A stretch of DNA of 5,104 nt, taken from positions 1 through 5,104 of the forward strand of contig CALMXN010000317.1 in assembly GCA_937871145.1 (NCBI GenBank), in the 5' to 3' direction. The DNA is from an uncultured Clostridia bacterium (GTDB lineage: Bacteria; Bacillota; Clostridia; Oscillospirales; Ruminococcaceae). The translations under genes and the position numbers were made by a program. The notes under the pieces were generated by a model that was not told the DNA's origin, searched no databases, and was given only the letters and a program-made list of their open reading frames with translations. Of this stretch, positions 1 through 5,104 are shown in pieces. How positions within the stretch are numbered: the stretch's first letter is position 1; every line of letters begins with the position of its first letter.

Positions 1-33
1 TTGACCGAAGCATTGTATCAATGCTTCGGTCAA
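1..33 (-). terminator. Stem-loop after ssrA, probable intrinsic terminator
   Basis: Positions 1-14 and 20-33 are perfect reverse complements, giving a 14-bp stem; a further G15-C19 pair closes a three-base loop. The stem begins five bases after the CCA end of the tmRNA in the direction of its transcription. The U-run expected after an intrinsic terminator would lie before position 1 and cannot be seen, so the terminator call is inferred from position and stem strength. A processing or transcript-stability hairpin is the alternative. Confidence 0.75.
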
Positions 34-37
34 TGTT

Positions 38-390
38 TGGTGGAGGCGAGGGGAGTTGAACCCCTGTCCGAAAACCTATTCATGCAACTTTCTACGAGTG
101 TAGTTTATCATTTAAAATTCCCTTACTTCTTCGCCGACAAACAAGCTAAGAAGCTCAGTAGCCTGTGATACATCAAAAAGCTACAGGCTTTGCCAATTGA
201 CGTTCCCCACTAATCGACGCCTGTTCCAAAGCCGTGGGACTCTTCAGGCAGACGAGCTGCAGACTAAGCTGCTGCTAATTCAAAATTATTTTTGTCGTTT
301 AATTTAAAAACGTTGTGCCGTTTAAAGAGATGGCACGACCTCTACTCGCTTATCACACTTCAAAATTCCCGTCGAAACCTTTACGCCCCC
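38..390 (-). ncRNA. ssrA: tmRNA (transfer-messenger RNA), one-piece form
   Basis: This RNA rescues ribosomes stalled on broken mRNAs: with SmpB it enters the A site as an alanyl-tRNA mimic, then supplies a short reading frame that tags the product for proteolysis. Read on the minus strand, the 5' end (GGGGGCG, 390-384) pairs with 3' CGCCTCC followed by ACCA (48-38), a 7-bp acceptor stem with one G-U pair and an encoded CCA. The T arm is AGGGG, loop TTCAACT, CCCCT. A GTGCC/GGCAC stem upstream of the tag fits pseudoknot PK1. Interleaved GCCTG/CAGGC and CCCAC/GTGGG stems after the tag fit PK2, and AGCCTGT/ACAGGCT with GTAGC/GCTAC fits PK3. The length of 353 nt is typical. The neighbour smpB encodes its obligate partner. 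A membrane-protein frame overlaps the first 10 nt, so the promoter probably lies inside that frame and the 5' end is probably made by RNase P. Confidence 0.97.
264..299 (-). other. tmRNA tag-peptide reading frame
   Basis: Inside ssrA the frame reads NDKNNFELAAA and ends in TAG (266-264). The hydrophobic, alanine-rich end is the proteolysis signal common to tmRNA tags. The resume codon is not certain. AAC at 299 has an A four bases upstream, matching the E. coli arrangement, but the frame stays open through TTA (302-300) and AAA (305-303), so the tag could carry an extra L or KL at its start. The usual first-codon alanine is absent. Confidence 0.8.
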
Positions 391-791
391 ATATTATTTT
401 TGTATTTATTAACTTTTAAATAATGGTACAGATAAGTATAAAGCGGAAGATATAAGATAGTGAAAATAAATAAAATTAATCCAAGAAGTAATCCAAATGC
501 AAAAAAGTATATTATCAGAGAAAATAAGCTCTCAATAATCATGGTAATCTTTAAAGTGTTCAGATATTCTTTAGTATTGGCAATGCGGTTGTTATTTAGT
601 GAATATCTTGTGAAAAAGATATTGAATATCACAGTTATAATAATATAGAAAGCAATAATAATAACAATCTGAATTAGCATAATGATTAAATTAAATATAC
701 CACCAAAGAAATTTGCGATAAAAGAGAAATCTTCTCCATCAACTATCAGGTCTTTTTGATTTTTAAATAATTCTCTCAACACCCAGTATGC
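381..791 (-). CDS. 3' fragment of an integral membrane protein gene, unrecognised family
   Basis: I do not recognise the family. The visible C-terminal part is very hydrophobic. Counting from the GTG at 782-780, membrane-spanning stretches lie at about residues 28-57, 79-96 and 97-118, with a polar, asparagine-rich loop at 60-75 and a lysine/asparagine-rich tail. The start is probably missing. The GTG has no ribosome binding site, and the frame continues upstream as sensible protein (AYW before VLREL) until a stop codon that uses position 794, the first base of an embedded sequencing adapter. The fragment is therefore read as truncated by an assembly artefact, not as a complete 133-residue protein. 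At the other end, its last two full codons and its stop (plus the final base of the ATG before them) fall inside the ssrA acceptor stem, a 10-nt overlap on the same strand. The very high AT content is compatible with an ordinary Clostridia membrane protein. Whether the frame at 825-890 is the beginning of the same gene cannot be decided. Confidence 0.5.
   Translation of the reverse strand, partial: AYWVLRELFKNQKDLIVDGEDFSFIANFFGGIFNLIIMLIQIVIIIAFYIIITVIFNIFFTRYSLNNNRIANTKEYLNTLKITMIIESLFSLIIYFFAFGLLLGLILFIFTILYLPLYTYLYHYLKVNKYKNNMGA
435..464 (-). promoter_or_regulatory. Candidate ssrA promoter inside the membrane-protein frame
   Basis: On the minus strand TTCACT (464-459) and TATACT (440-435) are separated by 18 bases and would start transcription near 428, about 38 nt before the mature tmRNA end. 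The -10 box is good and the -35 matches the consensus at four of six bases. I see no convincing box pair closer to 390. Read-through from the gene upstream, followed by RNase P cleavage, is an alternative. Confidence 0.3.
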
Positions 792-793
792 TT

Positions 794-816
794 AGATCGG
801 AAGAGCGTCGTGTAGG
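794..816 (+). other. Embedded Illumina TruSeq adapter sequence (artefact)
   Basis: Positions 794-816 match, without mismatch, the first 23 bases of the TruSeq adapter that begins AGATCGGAAGAGC and continues GTCGTGTAGG. The next expected bases (GAAAG) are replaced by TGTGT. In this orientation the adapter is what a read runs into after the end of a short insert read left to right. The sequence up to 793 is therefore genuine insert end, and sequence from about 817 was joined on by the assembler. This is not biological. Confidence 0.96.
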
Positions 817-824
817 TGTGTAAA

Positions 825-890
825 TTAAAGCAAATTTAAATTTATAGTTTTGATAACAAGAATAATTCTGTCAATAAAACCTCTTGCCAT
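825..890 (-). CDS. Short frame with good RBS, likely N-terminus of a broken gene
   Basis: On the minus strand an ATG (890-888) is preceded by GTGAGG (905-900) with a nine-base spacer, close to the GTGAGGTG used by smpB. The frame encodes 21 residues beginning MARGFIDRIILVIKT and stops at 827-825. The pattern of a basic start followed by a hydrophobic helix is typical of the beginning of a membrane protein, but the helix ends in NLNLL and a stop only eight bases before the adapter. I infer that this is the true start of a gene lying downstream of smpB, and that its continuation was lost or corrupted at the artificial join. It could be the start of the membrane gene whose end lies at 381-791; both are on the minus strand. 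A genuine 21-residue peptide is the less likely alternative. I do not recognise the family. Confidence 0.35.
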   Translation of the reverse strand: MARGFIDRIILVIKTINLNLL

Positions 891-960
891 AAAGTATTAC
901 CTCACTTATTCTGAAAGGTTACGATATGCTTATAGTGGTGTAATTAGGTTAATTAAAGAA

Positions 961-988
961 AAAATATTAATATATGATATATCGTCAA
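961..988 (-). promoter_or_regulatory. Weak candidate promoter between smpB and the short frame
   Basis: TTGACG (988-983) and TATTTT (966-961) on the minus strand are 16 bases apart, upstream of the frame at 890. The -35 matches at five of six positions and the -10 at four of six. No clear terminator for smpB is visible between 891 and 1011, so the downstream gene could equally be co-transcribed with smpB. Confidence 0.25.
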
Positions 989-1011
989 GCTTATTAATAG
1001 GGAAATTTATT

Positions 1012-1476
1012 TTATTGATTTCTTTCCTTTAAGGCCCTGTCAATTTCTCGCTTTGAATCACGTTCTGCCATGTCGTCACGCTTGTCGTGGAGCTTTTTAC
1101 CTTTGCATAAACCAAGCTGGAGCTTTACTCTTGAGCCTTTAAAATAAAGTGATATAGGGATCAGGGTTAAACCTTCCTGCTTGACCTTACCGAAAAGTCT
1201 GAGTATTTCTTTTTTATGGATAAGAAGCTTTCTTACTCTGTACGGGTCACGGTTAAAAAGATTGCCTTGCTCATATGGCGAGATATGCATACCTTTAACA
1301 AACATTTCTCCGTCGTCAATAGAACACCAGCTGTCCTTTAAATTGATACCGCCTTGTCTTATTGACTTGACCTCTGTGCCGACAAGTTCAATTCCTGCTT
1401 CAAGAGATTCAACAATAAAATAATCATGCCAAGCTTTTCTATTTTCAGCAATTGTTTTTGTACTTACCTTGTCCAC
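1012..1476 (-). CDS. smpB: SsrA-binding protein SmpB
   Basis: SmpB binds the tRNA-like domain of tmRNA, delivers it with EF-Tu to the A site of stalled ribosomes, and places its C-terminal tail in the empty mRNA channel. The 154-residue product shows the family landmarks in order: IAENRKAWHDYFI (about 9-21), GTEVKSIRQGG (33-43), HISPYEQGN (64-72), and KGKKLHDKR (125-133) followed by the lysine- and arginine-rich tail to 154. The length is normal for the family. The start is GTG at 1476-1474, preceded by GTGAGGTG (1490-1483) at a six-base spacing. An in-frame ATG at 1509 would give 165 residues, but it overlaps the -10 box of a strong promoter and would lie upstream of the transcription start, so it is rejected. 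The gene is transcribed toward ssrA, its functional partner, about 620 bases away across a doubtful join. Confidence 0.97.
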   Translation of the reverse strand: MDKVSTKTIAENRKAWHDYFIVESLEAGIELVGTEVKSIRQGGINLKDSWCSIDDGEMFVKGMHISPYEQGNLFNRDPYRVRKLLIHKKEILRLFGKVKQEGLTLIPISLYFKGSRVKLQLGLCKGKKLHDKRDDMAERDSKREIDRALKERNQ

Positions 1477-1482
1477 TTCGGT

Positions 1483-1490
1483 CACCTCAC
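1483..1490 (-). promoter_or_regulatory. smpB ribosome binding site (decides the GTG start)
   Basis: GTGAGGTG at 1490-1483 is a strong match to the anti-Shine-Dalgarno sequence. It lies six bases before the GTG at 1476, whereas no such site precedes the ATG at 1509. It also sits within the short leader expected from the promoter at 1508-1536. Confidence 0.85.
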
Positions 1491-1507
1491 TTTTCTGGCA
1501 GTATTTC

Positions 1508-1536
1508 ATTATATAATTATTTTAAGTGTTTGTCAA
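1508..1536 (-). promoter_or_regulatory. smpB promoter, consensus sigma-A type
   Basis: On the minus strand TTGACA (1536-1531) and TATAAT (1513-1508) are separated by exactly 17 bases, a full match to both consensus hexamers. Transcription should start near 1501 and leave a leader of about 25 nt with the GTGAGGTG site. It lies 35 bases after the terminator of the upstream gene, so smpB has its own transcription unit. Confidence 0.92.
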
Positions 1537-1570
1537 GAAAAAATCATCGTATCCAATCGAATAATAATAT

Positions 1571-1606
1571 AAAAAATAACGCTTCCAAATAATCAGAAGC
1601 GTTATT
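1571..1606 (-). terminator. Intrinsic terminator of the GGDEF/EAL gene
   Basis: An 11-bp perfect stem, 1606-1596 paired with 1585-1575 (AATAACGCTTC and its complement), encloses a 10-base loop and is followed on the minus strand by a run of T ending at 1571. It starts about 33 bases after the stop codon at 1639 and ends before the smpB promoter, separating the two units. The plus strand has no comparable gene running into it. Confidence 0.92.
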
Positions 1607-1638
1607 ACAATTAATTATATAATGGTATATATTTCTTC

Positions 1639-4638
1639 TCAAATTCCTGCGGGAACAGGTCTACCGAACAAGTAGCCTTGAATCAGGTCGGTATTAAGAT
1701 CAACAAGACGGTTATACTGAATTTCCTGTTCAACACCTTCAGCACATACCTTCATATCAAGAGCGTGTGCGAGTGAAATAATTGTTTTTACAAAAACTTC
1801 AGTGCAGGAGTCATTGATGAGGTCATCAATAAAGGATTTATCTATCTTGATAGTGTTTAGTGGCATTTCCTTAATGTTATTGAGTGAGGAATAACCTGTT
1901 CCAAAGTCATCAAGTGAAATTGAAATTCCAAGTTCAGATAATTTCTTTAGAATTTCTCTTGTCGACTTGAAGTCATTGATAGCAAGTGATTCGGTTACTT
2001 CAAAGGTAATATTATGGTAAGGGACCTGAGTTTCCATAATTATTTCCTTAACTTTATCAAGGAAATTAGCTTCATAAATCTGATATACAGAAAGGTTTAT
2101 GCTTATCTTAAAATCCTTCATACCAAGTGAAATCATTTTCTTGCACTGGAGGCAGGCTGTCCTGAATACAAATTCACCAAGCTCAATGATAAAACCAAGA
2201 TTTTCGGCAACAGGTATAAACTCAACAGGTGATATATTGCCAAGGTTATCGCAAGACCATCTAAGCAGTGCTTCAGCACCTTCAATCGCTTTGGTTTCAG
2301 CATTGATGATAGGTTGATAATAAACGCTGAAGCCATTACAGGAGTTTGAAACGCTTTCTCTTAGGTAGCGCTCAAGCTCAATGTTTCTGATAGAATCAAA
2401 ACCGATTTTATTCTTATAGAACATTGCACGGTTTTTACCCTGATTTTTTGCCTTATACATTGCCATATCAACTTTTTTAAGAATTTCAAAAAGAGTGATA
2501 CCATCATAAGGATATTTTGCAACACCCATACTCATTGTGCAGTAATATGTAGTGTTTATAAGATCCCATTTTTCCCTGAAACGTTCAAGAAGGGTATTGA
2601 CAATATCATTAATCTGGTCACAGTAATTATTTTCAACCAGAAGAATGAATTCATCGCCACCAAAACGATATGTATAATGACCTGTATATGGGAGTGTCTT
2701 TAAGAATTCAGATATATTCTGAAGAAGTGTATCTCCATACTGATGGCCAAGTCCGTCATTAACATTCTTGAAGTTATCAAGATCAAGGAAAAGTATGTAA
2801 CCGAAAGAATTGTCCCTCAGAGACTGATCAACAAGGTCCTGAAAGTCTTTTTCGAGACGTCTTCTGTTAGGAAGCCCAGTAAGATGATCATTCATTGCCT
2901 GCATTTCAATGAGTTTTTCATATTCAATCTTCTGAGTAATATTGTTTAATGTTGAAAGGCTGACAATACTGCCGTCTACCCAGATTATATTCATCTGTGT
3001 TATATCAATCCATTGCTTTGTCAAAGGGCTGTATATCTCATAGTAGCGTGCACGCTTGCTGTTGATTTTACTATTGTTGTTTGTAATGCTTTCGTAATCT
3101 TCAGAATTTATTCCAAGGCATTCCCATAAATGCTTTCCGGTACTGTCAGCACCAAAATTGTCGCTGAATTTCTGATTAGTGAAGATAATATCCTGACCTT
3201 CAAGTGTTGAAACACAAACATACGAGCCAATATTATTCAAAACTGTCTTGAATGTATTAAGTGTTGTCATAAGCTCAAGCTGTGTGAGATATCGCTGGAA
3301 CATACTGCTGATAATCTGTGTAATATCACTTACAACGGATATGGTTTCGTTATCCCAGGTTCTCGAATTATCTTTGTCAATAAGAACTATAAATCCGTCA
3401 GATGAATCTGTGAATTTAATATTATAAATAAGATAGGAATAGTCTCCGGCAGATAAAAACTCATTATAACAGTTTTTTGATGAACCAAGCTTATCCCGAT
3501 ATGCCATACCGAAGCTGTTGAGCCTTTTCATTATATTAGGGTATTTATCTTCAAATAATTTAATGTTGACGATTTTCTGCTGAATATTGTGTGACTTATT
3601 ATAGCTGTAAGTAATATACTTCTGTGATGTACTGTAAGGGACACATATTTTAATTTCCAAAACATTTAAAAAGATAGCAAGCTTTTTTGTGATTGTATTA
3701 ATTGAAGTCTTGAAATCATCAGATTTCTGAAGATGCTTCAGAATATCTGAAATAAACTGTGTGCGATTGAGATTGCTTTCAAGAGTCATCTGATTTTCGT
3801 GAAGTTTGATGATACATTCTTTCTGCTCTGTAAGATCATTAATAATGGAATTAATATGGGTAGGAACATCATCCTTATAGTAAACAACCGTCTGAATGAG
3901 AATCCATATTATTTCACTGTCAGGAGTAATAATCCTGTATGTACCGGCAAAATAATTATTCTTTTTTTCTATTGTATTATTAAATAGAGTACAGAATTTT
4001 TCATAATCTTCAGTATGAAGAAAATCAAAGAAATTAACCGAGCTTTCTGAAAGTATATTGTTGTCAAACCCATAATAAATCAATGAATCAGAAGCAAATT
4101 CAAGCTTAAGTTTGTTTTCATCTGAGCCGTTGTCAATCCTGTGCTGAAGCAATGCTATATCATCAGATATTATAATAGATATAGCCCTTTTTTCTTTTGA
4201 TCTATCAACGTATTGATCTGTAATATCAATAACCATACAGTTCAAATAAGAATTTTTCTCTGTATTTGTTATAACCATATGGGCATAAGCATGCCTTCTT
4301 TTCATGTTGAAATCAAGAAACTTTATATTGCAGATAAAATCAAAATTGTTATCTTCTATCTGCTTGTTGAATATACTTTTAAAGTAGTCAAATTCAGCAT
4401 TAGACATAAGATCCTTGAATTTGATACCACCTGAATTAATAATATCAGTATTATAACCAAGTTCTTCGATGCCTTTTGTTGAGAAAATAATAGAAAAATC
4501 ATTCTGATAATCAATCTTTATTTCAAACAATGGATAATAATTATATTCTCTACTGTCAGATGATTCGAAATCAGTGTAGAAATGGGTGTTATTACTTAAT
4601 AACAGCTTATTATTATTTAAAGTAGTTAGTTCATCCAT
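1639..4638 (-). CDS. PAS-PAS-GAF-PAS-GGDEF-EAL c-di-GMP synthase/phosphodiesterase
   Basis: This 999-residue soluble protein should make and/or break cyclic di-GMP. Two PAS-like domains (about 35-140, ending VIDITDQ; and 155-275, with YRIITPDSEIIWI and ending NDLTEQ) are followed by a GAF-like region (290-450) and a third PAS (461-570). A helical linker leads into the GGDEF domain (584-742). That domain keeps LTGLPNRR, FLDLDNFKNVND (D619, N627) and GGDEF (660-664). The I-site position five residues before GGDEF reads YTGH, not RxxD, so product inhibition is probably absent. The EAL domain (752-998) keeps EAL (789-791), N848, E880/E883 in FEVTES, D910-D911 in LDDFGTGYSS, K931 in KIDKS, E967 in AEGVE, and QGYLFGRP. 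Both halves look catalytically intact; which activity dominates cannot be read from sequence. No signal peptide or membrane segment is seen. ATG at 4638 follows GGAGAAAG (4650-4643) at a good spacing. The gene is monocistronic, with its own promoter and terminator. Confidence 0.96.
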   Translation of the reverse strand: MDELTTLNNNKLLLSNNTHFYTDFESSDSREYNYYPLFEIKIDYQNDFSIIFSTKGIEELGYNTDIINSGGIKFKDLMSNAEFDYFKSIFNKQIEDNNFDFICNIKFLDFNMKRRHAYAHMVITNTEKNSYLNCMVIDITDQYVDRSKEKRAISIIISDDIALLQHRIDNGSDENKLKLEFASDSLIYYGFDNNILSESSVNFFDFLHTEDYEKFCTLFNNTIEKKNNYFAGTYRIITPDSEIIWILIQTVVYYKDDVPTHINSIINDLTEQKECIIKLHENQMTLESNLNRTQFISDILKHLQKSDDFKTSINTITKKLAIFLNVLEIKICVPYSTSQKYITYSYNKSHNIQQKIVNIKLFEDKYPNIMKRLNSFGMAYRDKLGSSKNCYNEFLSAGDYSYLIYNIKFTDSSDGFIVLIDKDNSRTWDNETISVVSDITQIISSMFQRYLTQLELMTTLNTFKTVLNNIGSYVCVSTLEGQDIIFTNQKFSDNFGADSTGKHLWECLGINSEDYESITNNNSKINSKRARYYEIYSPLTKQWIDITQMNIIWVDGSIVSLSTLNNITQKIEYEKLIEMQAMNDHLTGLPNRRRLEKDFQDLVDQSLRDNSFGYILFLDLDNFKNVNDGLGHQYGDTLLQNISEFLKTLPYTGHYTYRFGGDEFILLVENNYCDQINDIVNTLLERFREKWDLINTTYYCTMSMGVAKYPYDGITLFEILKKVDMAMYKAKNQGKNRAMFYKNKIGFDSIRNIELERYLRESVSNSCNGFSVYYQPIINAETKAIEGAEALLRWSCDNLGNISPVEFIPVAENLGFIIELGEFVFRTACLQCKKMISLGMKDFKISINLSVYQIYEANFLDKVKEIIMETQVPYHNITFEVTESLAINDFKSTREILKKLSELGISISLDDFGTGYSSLNNIKEMPLNTIKIDKSFIDDLINDSCTEVFVKTIISLAHALDMKVCAEGVEQEIQYNRLVDLNTDLIQGYLFGRPVPAGI

Positions 4639-4669
4639 GATACTTTCTCCATTCTATTTACTAAAATTT

Positions 4670-4698
4670 ATTATAGCATTTTATAAAAAAATTAGCAA
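4670..4698 (-). promoter_or_regulatory. Promoter of the GGDEF/EAL gene, extended -10
   Basis: On the minus strand TTGCTA (4698-4693) and TATAAT (4675-4670) are 17 bases apart, and TGC directly precedes the -10 box, an extended -10 element that offsets the imperfect -35. Transcription should begin near 4663 and give a leader of about 25 nt with GGAGAAAG. Confidence 0.85.
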
Positions 4699-4699
4699 T

Positions 4700-4740
4700 A
4701 ATCCAATTGATTTTTGTTGTATATTAACAAAAAAAGGATT
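4700..4740. repeat. Interrupted inverted repeat in the divergent control region
   Basis: TTTTTGTT (4711-4718) pairs with AACAAAAA (4726-4733) around a seven-base loop. An outer pair, AATCC (4700-4704) and GGATT (4736-4740), extends the symmetry with unequal internal gaps. It abuts the -35 box of the minus-strand gene. It could be a regulator site, but in DNA this AT-rich, chance symmetry is possible. Confidence 0.35.
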
Positions 4741-4799
4741 GAATTTTATTTATATGTAAATAAAAAATTCATACTATAAAATAATATTATAATTTGATG

Positions 4800-4828
4800 T
4801 TTATATTTAATAAATTATATGATATAAT
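4800..4828 (+). promoter_or_regulatory. Promoter of the rightward gene, extended -10
   Basis: TATAAT at 4823-4828 is preceded by TGA (4820-4822), forming an extended -10. TTTATA (4800-4805), 17 bases upstream, is a weak -35 with four of six matches. Transcription should begin near 4835, with a leader of about 40 nt to the ATG at 4875. A second TATAAT at 4788-4793 has no well-spaced -35. Confidence 0.7.
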
Positions 4829-4856
4829 GAAATTTATTATTTAATTAAATTTCATT
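4826..4856. repeat. 11-bp perfect inverted repeat at the rightward promoter, candidate operator
   Basis: AATGAAATTTA (4826-4836) and its exact complement TAAATTTCATT (4846-4856) flank a nine-base spacer. The left arm overlaps the end of the -10 box and the right arm ends just before the ribosome binding site. A protein bound here would block RNA polymerase; alternatively the transcript could fold near its 5' end. It is not a terminator in any visible context. Confidence 0.5.
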
Positions 4857-4874
4857 TAATGAAGGGTGATTGCT

Positions 4875-5104
4875 ATGGCATATTTAAAAAACCTAAAGGA
4901 AATGCTTAAGCTTAACATCAGAAATGCAATTAAAGATAAGGACAATAAAGAGGAAATTATTGATGAAATAATCAATGATTTGCATTCACAGACAAAACGC
5001 TTGGAGTTCATGGTTGAAAAAGCAGAAAAGGAACAACAGCACGCTGAAGATTCATATAGTACTAACAAGAATGAAACTGATGGCCTTGTTAACAAAGCAC
5101 GTTC
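4875..5104 (+). CDS. Partial gene for a charged helical protein, possibly PspA/IM30-like
   Basis: The first 76 codons of a rightward gene are present, and the frame is still open at the window end. ATG at 4875 follows AAGGGTGA (4862-4869) with a five-base spacer. The product begins MAYLKNLKEMLKLNIRNAI and continues with a long, lysine- and glutamate-rich, largely helical stretch (about residues 20-76) with a probable coiled-coil tendency and no signal peptide or membrane segment. The start resembles the layout of PspA/IM30 membrane-stress proteins: a short amphipathic N-terminus, an asparagine-isoleucine segment, then a long coiled coil with KAEKEQQHAE and later GLVNKAR. This is a weak, pattern-based resemblance and could be any coiled-coil protein. 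Composition and codon use resemble those of the GGDEF/EAL gene. It is divergently arranged with that gene across about 236 bases, so shared control is possible. Confidence 0.85.
   Translation, partial: MAYLKNLKEMLKLNIRNAIKDKDNKEEIIDEIINDLHSQTKRLEFMVEKAEKEQQHAEDSYSTNKNETDGLVNKAR

Noticed and set aside
38..60. Separate tRNA gene suggested by a T arm and CCA end
   Set aside because: The acceptor partner is at 384-390, and the tag frame and pseudoknots lie between, so this is the tRNA-like end of tmRNA.
460..648. Plus-strand open frame of 62 codons opposite the membrane-protein fragment
   Set aside because: It is antisense to the hydrophobic coding frame, with no ribosome binding site or promoter, and has the composition expected of a shadow.
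391..1011. Genomic island or mobile element inserted between smpB and ssrA
   Set aside because: No integrase, direct repeat or attachment duplication is seen, and the odd structure is explained by the embedded sequencing adapter.
850..1032. Plus-strand open frame of 60 codons between the adapter and smpB
   Set aside because: It starts with TTG, has no ribosome binding site, overlaps the 3' end of smpB antisense, and runs opposite a better-supported minus-strand start at 890. It is chance openness in AT-rich DNA.
1477..1509. ATG-initiated longer form of SmpB
   Set aside because: The ATG overlaps the -10 box of a consensus promoter and lacks a ribosome binding site; the extra 11 residues are not part of the family.
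4835..4874. Possible c-di-GMP riboswitch in the leader of the rightward gene
   Set aside because: The leader is only about 40 bases and AT-rich, and shows none of the conserved GC-rich elements of the known c-di-GMP riboswitch classes.
4856..5095. Minus-strand open frame of 79 codons at the right end
   Set aside because: It is the antisense shadow of the rightward gene at 4875, which has a promoter, a ribosome binding site and a sensible charged helical product.

Overview
The window looks like AT-rich DNA from a Firmicute of class Clostridia, possibly Oscillospiraceae/Ruminococcaceae. The grounds are the low GC content, sigma-A promoters with near-consensus boxes, GAGG-type ribosome binding sites, a one-piece tmRNA close to smpB, and a long cytoplasmic PAS/GAF/GGDEF/EAL protein. 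The family-level placement is inference.

Left part (1-1536), all on the minus strand: the trans-translation pair. smpB (1012-1476) has a near-perfect promoter and a GTG start. ssrA (tmRNA, 38-390) ends in a hairpin at the window edge. SmpB loads tmRNA onto stalled ribosomes, and the tmRNA-encoded tag marks the aborted protein for proteolysis. Between them lie remains of one or two membrane-protein genes: a 3' fragment (381-791) whose stop codon falls inside the ssrA acceptor stem, and a short frame with a good ribosome binding site (825-890). They are separated by 23 bases that exactly match the Illumina TruSeq adapter (794-816). The contig is therefore artificially joined or contaminated there, and nothing should be inferred across that point.

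Middle part (1571-4698), minus strand: one monocistronic 999-residue c-di-GMP protein with its own extended -10 promoter and an intrinsic terminator. It carries PAS, PAS, GAF and PAS sensory modules, then a GGDEF and an EAL domain. Both catalytic domains keep their signature residues, and the GGDEF domain lacks the usual RxxD inhibitory site.

Right part (4699-5104): an AT-rich divergent control region of about 236 bases with a promoter for each side and two inverted repeats, then the first 76 codons of a plus-strand gene for a charged helical protein, possibly distantly PspA/IM30-like, that runs off the window.

I see no CRISPR array, transposase, defence system or clearly new system. The most notable items are the embedded adapter, the start revision for smpB, and the inverted repeat overlapping the divergent promoter.
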